Assembly (NCBI GenBank): GCA_007118235.1
Contig: SKRY01000451.1
Coordinates: 1 to 10,774, forward strand
DNA length: 10,774 nucleotides
Direction of reading: 5' to 3'
From: Candidatus Hydrogenedentota bacterium
Lineage (GTDB): Bacteria > Hydrogenedentota > Hydrogenedentia > Hydrogenedentales > SLHB01
Position numbers and translations under genes: made by a program. The notes beneath the pieces were generated by a model. The model was not told the origin of the DNA and ran no database searches. It saw only the letters and a list, made by a program, of their open reading frames with translations. Below, one piece after another: positions 6,781 through 10,774 of the stretch. Numbering within the stretch: the stretch's first letter is position 1; each line of letters starts with the position of its first letter.

Positions 6781-6917
6781 GGATGTAAACTCCTATTTCA
6801 CGCTTAACCTCAAGCGTGACACGTTGTAGTCTGCGTTACTTAACGCATTTCGTCAAATGTGGTATGGACCTTAACGGTCTTTTTAAAACCCCGCCTTGTA
6901 CCCCTTGATCCCGCCAC
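6781..6917. other. Intra-operon gap with three short hairpins
   Basis: 137 bases between the ATPase stop and the mlaD-like start, the only sizeable gap in the Mla operon. Inverted repeats: 6798-6805/6812-6819 (8 bp, 6-base loop, beside the mlaD-like RBS), 6832-6837/6842-6847 (6 bp, 4-base loop) and 6866-6870/6876-6880 (5 bp with one G-T pair). None is followed by a T-run on the transcribed minus strand, so they are not simple terminators. They may tune mRNA stability or translation of the MCE gene. Confidence 0.4.
6828..6856 (-). promoter_or_regulatory. Candidate internal promoter for the mlaD-like gene
   Basis: On the minus strand TTGACG (6851-6856) is followed after 17 bases by CAGACT (6828-6833). 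The -35 is close to the sigma-70 consensus and the spacing ideal, but the -10 matches only three of six positions. It would give a leader of about 40 bases for the mlaD-like gene, containing the 6798-6819 hairpin. Confidence 0.3.
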
Positions 6918-7712
6918 TCAGATATTCCGTTGCGTGATGTGTTCGTCAGGACGGCGTTCAAAGAATTGCCGTACACGATCGTGTTCCGACTGCTCCGCCT
7001 CGCGCACCGTGCCTGTGAAGATGACCCGGCCTTGATCGAGCATGAGTATGCGATCCGCGATTTTGCGGATCGAATCCAGCTCGTGAGTCACGATAATCAG
7101 CGAGATCCCAAGCAAATGCTTGAGATTCAGAATCAAATCATCCAGCCCCGACGCCATGATAGGATCCAAGCCGGCGGAGGGCTCGTCAAAGAACACGATG
7201 GGTGGGTCCAACGCGATGGCGCGGGCGAGCCCGGCCCGTTTGCGCATGCCGCCACTCAACTCGGAAGGCAGCTTATATTCGGCGTTGGCCAACCCCACCA
7301 AACTCAACTTCAAGCGCACCACGGCGTTGACCAGCCGGGGCTCCATATTGCCGTATTCCCGCAAGGGCAGCGCGACATTGTCTCCAACAGTCATCGAATT
7401 GAAAAGACCGCTATTTTGAAACGCGATGCCGATGTTGCGCTGCATGCCCGCCAGCTGTTCCTCGTCCATCCCCGTAATGTTCTGGCCGGATATCTCGATT
7501 GTCCCGTTCGTGGCGGGGATAAGACCAGTGAGGTGTTTGAGGAGCGTCGTCTTCCCGCAACCGCTTGCGCCTAGAATAACATAGATCTCATTCCGGGGCA
7601 CATCGAACGTCACGTTATCCAGCACCGTGACATCCCCGTATTTCGCCACGAGATTACGCACGCGAATGACGGGACCGTTGGCGTTCTTTTGCTCTTTTAA
7701 TTTCTTGGCCAT
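6918..7712 (-). CDS. mlaF: MlaF-type ABC transporter ATPase
   Basis: 264 residues, the usual length for this family. ATP-binding subunit that powers the MlaE-type permease from the cytoplasmic face. All motifs are intact: Walker A GASGCGKT (48-55), Q-loop Gln99 in AFQNSGLF, signature LSGGM (152-156) followed by RKRAGLARAIA, Walker B IVFFDEP with catalytic Glu177, D-loop SAGLDP, and switch His210 in THE. The RKRAGLARA stretch and the GLFNSMTV segment are typical of MlaF/MCE ATPases (COG1127) rather than of amino-acid importers. It begins seven bases after the permease stop and has little visible Shine-Dalgarno, so translation is probably coupled to the permease. A short charged N-terminal extension (about 1-14) precedes the domain. 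Confidence 0.92.
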   Translation of the reverse strand: MAKKLKEQKNANGPVIRVRNLVAKYGDVTVLDNVTFDVPRNEIYVILGASGCGKTTLLKHLTGLIPATNGTIEISGQNITGMDEEQLAGMQRNIGIAFQNSGLFNSMTVGDNVALPLREYGNMEPRLVNAVVRLKLSLVGLANAEYKLPSELSGGMRKRAGLARAIALDPPIVFFDEPSAGLDPIMASGLDDLILNLKHLLGISLIIVTHELDSIRKIADRILMLDQGRVIFTGTVREAEQSEHDRVRQFFERRPDEHITQRNI

Positions 7713-7719
7713 ACCGTGA

Positions 7720-8802
7720 TTACAGAATGTAGTAGAAGAACGCTGCGAATATCATGTCAATGAAAACAATGAAGAAGATGTCCATTACCACGGCGCGCGT
7801 GGTCATCAAACCAACGCCCCGGGCGCCTCCCGTGACGCGCAATCCATTGTGGCACCCGATGAGCACAATGACGATGGCGAACACAAAGGCCTTGAAAAAT
7901 CCCTGGAAGATATCGCTGAACATGGCGGCGTTCAAGGTCTGGTTGAACCAAATGTCGGGACGGAACTCAAGAACGACCAGGCCCCACACCGCGCCGCCCC
8001 CAATGCCCGCGAGCATCCCCAAGCCCGTCAATAAAGGCAACGCAATAACCAAGGCCAACACCTTGGGGGCCACGAGGAATTGGGCGGCGTGCAGGCCCAT
8101 GCCCCGCAGGGCGTCAAGCTCCTCCTGCACCTTCATGGTGGCCAACTCGGCGGCGATGGCCGCGCCCGTACGGGCGGAAACCACCACGGCCGTCATGACG
8201 GCGGCCAACTCCCGTGCGAAAGCGACCATGACGAGATCGGCGACATAAATGCTTGCGCCAAACAACTGGAGCTGCGCGGCTGACAGCATGGCCACGATCA
8301 TGCCGAGGAGGAAGTTCATCAAGAACGTGATCTTGAGCGCCCGAACCCCCATCTCGTGAAGTTCGTCCAAGAAGGAGCCCCACCGGAAGCCGCGGCCCTC
8401 GAAGGGCGCTAGCACCGTCCAGTAGATCGTGTCAACGAGAAAGTGATAGAACTCCTTGAACTCGCCTATGGTGTTGAGTGTGGCCTCACCGGCTTGCTCA
8501 AATACGCCAGGCCGCTCGGGAGGGGTCTCCGGCATGGATACCAAGCTGGGCCGGAGAAGCCCCAGAAACTCGGCGACATGGCCTTTTGGGCCAGCAAGAT
8601 CGAAATCCGCGTTTTGCGCCTTGACGTAGTTGGCGAGTTCTATCAGCCACGCCCCCCCTCGCGTGTCCATATCTTCCGTTTCGCTGAAATCAAGGACCAG
8701 CGTCTGCCGGGGCGCAACACCTTCGGAGCGGATCTGCTCGACGAGGCCGCGGCCGCTTTCTTGGTCAAGGTGCTTGGGGCACTGAATGCGTTTTTCGTTC
8801 AT
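7720..8802 (-). CDS. mlaE: MlaE-type permease with a fused N-terminal STAS (MlaB-like) domain
   Basis: 360 residues. Residues 1-95 look like a STAS domain: LVLDFSETEDMD, then Thr47 in DTRGG at the position of the phosphorylatable Ser/Thr and of E. coli MlaB Thr52. Residues 105-360 form the MlaE permease: an amphipathic helix near 120-150, then about five membrane segments. Diagnostic blocks are RELAAVMTAVVVSARTGAAI (197-216) with AAELATMKVQEELDALRGMG, and GCHNGLRVTGGARGVG (316-331) with TTRAVV. It is the inner-membrane core that passes phospholipid between membrane and MCE ring. The fusion replaces a separate mlaB, and none is seen nearby. Its ATG overlaps the ligA stop as ATGA (8799-8802), so it is read from the ligA transcript at least in part. 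No clear Shine-Dalgarno, consistent with coupling. Confidence 0.9.
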   Translation of the reverse strand: MNEKRIQCPKHLDQESGRGLVEQIRSEGVAPRQTLVLDFSETEDMDTRGGAWLIELANYVKAQNADFDLAGPKGHVAEFLGLLRPSLVSMPETPPERPGVFEQAGEATLNTIGEFKEFYHFLVDTIYWTVLAPFEGRGFRWGSFLDELHEMGVRALKITFLMNFLLGMIVAMLSAAQLQLFGASIYVADLVMVAFARELAAVMTAVVVSARTGAAIAAELATMKVQEELDALRGMGLHAAQFLVAPKVLALVIALPLLTGLGMLAGIGGGAVWGLVVLEFRPDIWFNQTLNAAMFSDIFQGFFKAFVFAIVIVLIGCHNGLRVTGGARGVGLMTTRAVVMDIFFIVFIDMIFAAFFYYIL

Positions 8803-10774
8803 GAGGATGTCCCGGCTAACGCCTCGAACTCGGCTTCGGTCAACACGGGAACTCCCAACTCGCGCGCCTTCTTCACTTTGCTTCCAGCCTTTTCTCCCGC
8901 CACCAGATAGTCCGTCTTGCTGCTCACACTTGACGACGTACGGCCGCCCAGCGCCTTGATTCGCTCGTGAATCCCCTCACGGGTATACTTTTCAAGCGCG
9001 CCCGTCACCACGAAAGACATTCCTTCGAGAGGTTGTGCCCCGCCTTCGGCCGCATCACCCTGCTGCTGCTCCTGCACCATCACCACGCCCCGTTCTCGCA
9101 GCCGGGCGATAAGAGCGCGATTGGCTTCCATCTCAAAGAAATCCCGGACCGAACGCGCCAAGGTGTCCCCAATTTCGTGAATGCTGGCGAGTTCCTCCAC
9201 GGAGGCCTCCATGAGCGCATCAATCGAACCGCAGTGCGAAGCCAGAACTTCGGCGACATGGCTGCCCACGTGCCGGATGCCCAACCCAAACAGCAACCGG
9301 GCCAAGCCCCGGCTCTTGCTCGTCTCGATGGCCAGGACCAGGTTCGCCGCCGACTTTTTCCCCATGCGGTCAAGACCGGCGAGCGTCTCTTCGTCCAAGG
9401 CATACAGATCGGCGAAATCCCTAACGTGGCCGCCGTCCACGAGTTGTTCAATAAGCTTCGGTCCCAGCCCCTCGATGTCCATCGCGCCCCGGCTGGCGAA
9501 GTGCTCGATCCGCTCCTTGAGCTGGGCCGGACACCGAAGATTCAGACACCGGATGAACACCCCCTCGGGGTCCTTGCAAACGGCGCCGCCGCACGCCGGG
9601 CACTTGACCGGTTCGGGGAAGGGCTCCGCATCGGGAGATCGTTCACTCTCCACATGGCGCAACACCTGCGGGATGATCTCCCCCGCCTTTTGCACCTCCA
9701 CGGTGTCCCCCACGCGCACGTCTTTCCGCCTCAGCTCCTCAAAGTTATGCAGGGTCGCCCGCTTCACAATGGTGCCGGCCAGCGGAACGGGATCCATCTC
9801 GGCGACGGGCGTCAGCGCGCCGCTCTTGCCCACTTGAATATGGATGTTCCGGAGCTTGGTGCGCGCCACTTCCGCCGGAAACTTGTACGCGATAACCCAC
9901 CGGGGCGCCTTGCTCGTGCTGCCTAGACGGCGGCGCTGTTCCGCGCTATCGACTTTCACCACCATCCCGTCGGTCCCATAATCGAGTCCCCCCCGCTTGC
10001 GTTCCCAACGCTCGCATGCCTCTAGGACCCGCTCAATAGTATCACACCGCTCGGCGTGCTCGATGACGGGTAAACCGAGAGCGCGCAAGTCTCGCAAGGT
10101 TTGCCAGTGAGACTCCAGGTCCATCCCCTCCAGCGCCGCGAGGTCATAGGTTACCAGGTCGAGACGGCGTTTTGCCACCTCACGAGGGTCGAGTAACTTG
10201 AGTGTGCCCGCCGCCGCGTTGCGCGGATTCGCCAAGGGCTGTTCACCTTGGGCTTCGCGCAACACATTGAGGCGCTGCAATTCCGAGCGCCGCATGAAGA
10301 TTTCCCCCCGAACCTCAAGCACTTCAGGCGGATTTCCTTCCAATCGGAGCGGAACCGGGCGAATGGTTTTCACGTTGGCCGTCACGTCATCCCCTTGCCG
10401 CCCGTCGCCCCGCGTAGCCGCCCGGCTAAACACCCCGTTGCGGTATTGCAGCGAGATAGCCACGCCGTCGATTTTAAGCTCCACCACATACGTGGGCCTC
10501 TCCCCCGCTCCAAGCCCTTTTCGAACCCGTTCGTCAAAAGCCCGCAACTCGTCAGGATTATACGTGTTGTCGATGGACAACATCGGGACCGCGTGTTCAA
10601 CGGTGACAAACCCCTCGATGGGCTGGCCGCCCACGCGCTGGGTGGGACTGGCGGGGGTAACCAGTTCCGGATAGTCCGCTTCAAGGGCTTCGAGTTCCTT
10701 CATCAGCCCGTCGAATTCGCGATCGGCGATCTCGGGCTGAGCTTCCACGTAGTAGAGGCGGTTATGGCGCTCTA
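8799..10774 (-). CDS. ligA: NAD-dependent DNA ligase LigA (5' end outside the window)
   Basis: At least 657 codons are visible. The frame continues past the GTG at 10748 to the window edge, reading ERHNRLYYV, which matches the conserved domain Ia (HxxxYYV) that binds NMN, so that GTG is internal and some 15-20 residues are missing. Numbering from it: SPTQRVG (34-40); adenylation lysine in KIDG at Lys92; RGDG with GDDVTANVKTIR; NPRNAAAGTLK; GTDGMVVKVD; AYKFPAE; OB fold with QVGKSGALTPVAEMDPV (family usually VGRTG); zinc finger Cys383, Cys386, Cys401, Cys406; helix-hairpin-helix region (about 425-545); C-terminal BRCT domain (573-645). All four domains are intact. The enzyme seals nicks in replication and repair using NAD+. 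It is the most upstream visible gene of the lipid-transport operon. Confidence 0.96.
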   Translation of the reverse strand, partial: ERHNRLYYVEAQPEIADREFDGLMKELEALEADYPELVTPASPTQRVGGQPIEGFVTVEHAVPMLSIDNTYNPDELRAFDERVRKGLGAGERPTYVVELKIDGVAISLQYRNGVFSRAATRGDGRQGDDVTANVKTIRPVPLRLEGNPPEVLEVRGEIFMRRSELQRLNVLREAQGEQPLANPRNAAAGTLKLLDPREVAKRRLDLVTYDLAALEGMDLESHWQTLRDLRALGLPVIEHAERCDTIERVLEACERWERKRGGLDYGTDGMVVKVDSAEQRRRLGSTSKAPRWVIAYKFPAEVARTKLRNIHIQVGKSGALTPVAEMDPVPLAGTIVKRATLHNFEELRRKDVRVGDTVEVQKAGEIIPQVLRHVESERSPDAEPFPEPVKCPACGGAVCKDPEGVFIRCLNLRCPAQLKERIEHFASRGAMDIEGLGPKLIEQLVDGGHVRDFADLYALDEETLAGLDRMGKKSAANLVLAIETSKSRGLARLLFGLGIRHVGSHVAEVLASHCGSIDALMEASVEELASIHEIGDTLARSVRDFFEMEANRALIARLRERGVVMVQEQQQGDAAEGGAQPLEGMSFVVTGALEKYTREGIHERIKALGGRTSSSVSSKTDYLVAGEKAGSKVKKARELGVPVLTEAEFEALAGTSS

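Noticed and set aside
6866..6885. Hairpin followed by TTTTT on the plus strand, like a terminator
   Set aside because: The 5-bp stem includes a G-T pair, and no plus-strand gene leads into it. On the transcribed strand no T-run follows.
8967..9926. 319-codon open frame on the plus strand opposite ligA
   Set aside because: It is fully antisense to the zinc-finger and helix-hairpin-helix part of ligA. Its composition (His/Arg/Pro-rich) is typical of a shadow frame.
10746..10748. GTG as the start codon of ligA
   Set aside because: The codons upstream, up to the window edge, encode the conserved domain Ia residues (ERHNRLYY), so the gene continues beyond the window.

Overview
The window is 10.8 kb of moderately GC-rich bacterial chromosome, densely packed with ordinary genes on both strands. 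An outer-membrane-type lipoprotein, a complete MCE (mammalian cell entry) lipid-transport set and an NAD-dependent DNA ligase show that the organism is a diderm (Gram-negative type) bacterium. A NodU-type carbamoyltransferase together with a GH88-type glucuronyl hydrolase is reminiscent of uncultured Planctomycetes/Hydrogenedentota-like lineages. That placement is an impression from gene content, not a result of phylogeny.

Left part (1-3322). Reading leftward are a small frameshift-suspect gene (2847-3088), a zinc-peptidase gene of the ImmA/IrrE type with an unrecognised N-terminal half (1438-2874), and a cytoplasmic GH88-type unsaturated glucuronyl hydrolase (10-1386). The gaps are short, so one transcript is plausible. 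Just upstream of the small gene lie a perfect 7+7 bp dyad (3108-3123) and a very strong Shine-Dalgarno followed by a 6-codon minigene (3109-3129). The 3089-3322 interval is a divergent intergenic region.

Middle (3323-5152, plus strand). A single gene encodes a two-domain NodU/CmcH/TobZ-type O-carbamoyltransferase. The family fold is clear, but several motifs that are nearly invariant in the family are altered. It converges on the next operon, with only 73 bp between stop codons and no good terminator.

Right part (5226-10774, minus strand). Five genes read leftward: ligA (cut by the window edge), a STAS-MlaE permease fusion (ATGA overlap with ligA), an MlaF-type ATPase (7 bp gap), an MlaD-type MCE protein (137 bp gap with its own candidate promoter and RBS), and a PqiC/YmbA-type auxiliary lipoprotein (1 bp gap). 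Permease, ATPase, membrane-anchored MCE protein and lipoprotein would together form an inner-membrane ABC lipid transporter that reaches across the periplasm. The ligase appears to share the transcript without sharing the function.

Most of the window is conventional. The points most worth a second look are the small gene + ImmA-like protease + dyad cassette and the motif-altered carbamoyltransferase. No RNA genes, CRISPR arrays or insertion sequences were found.
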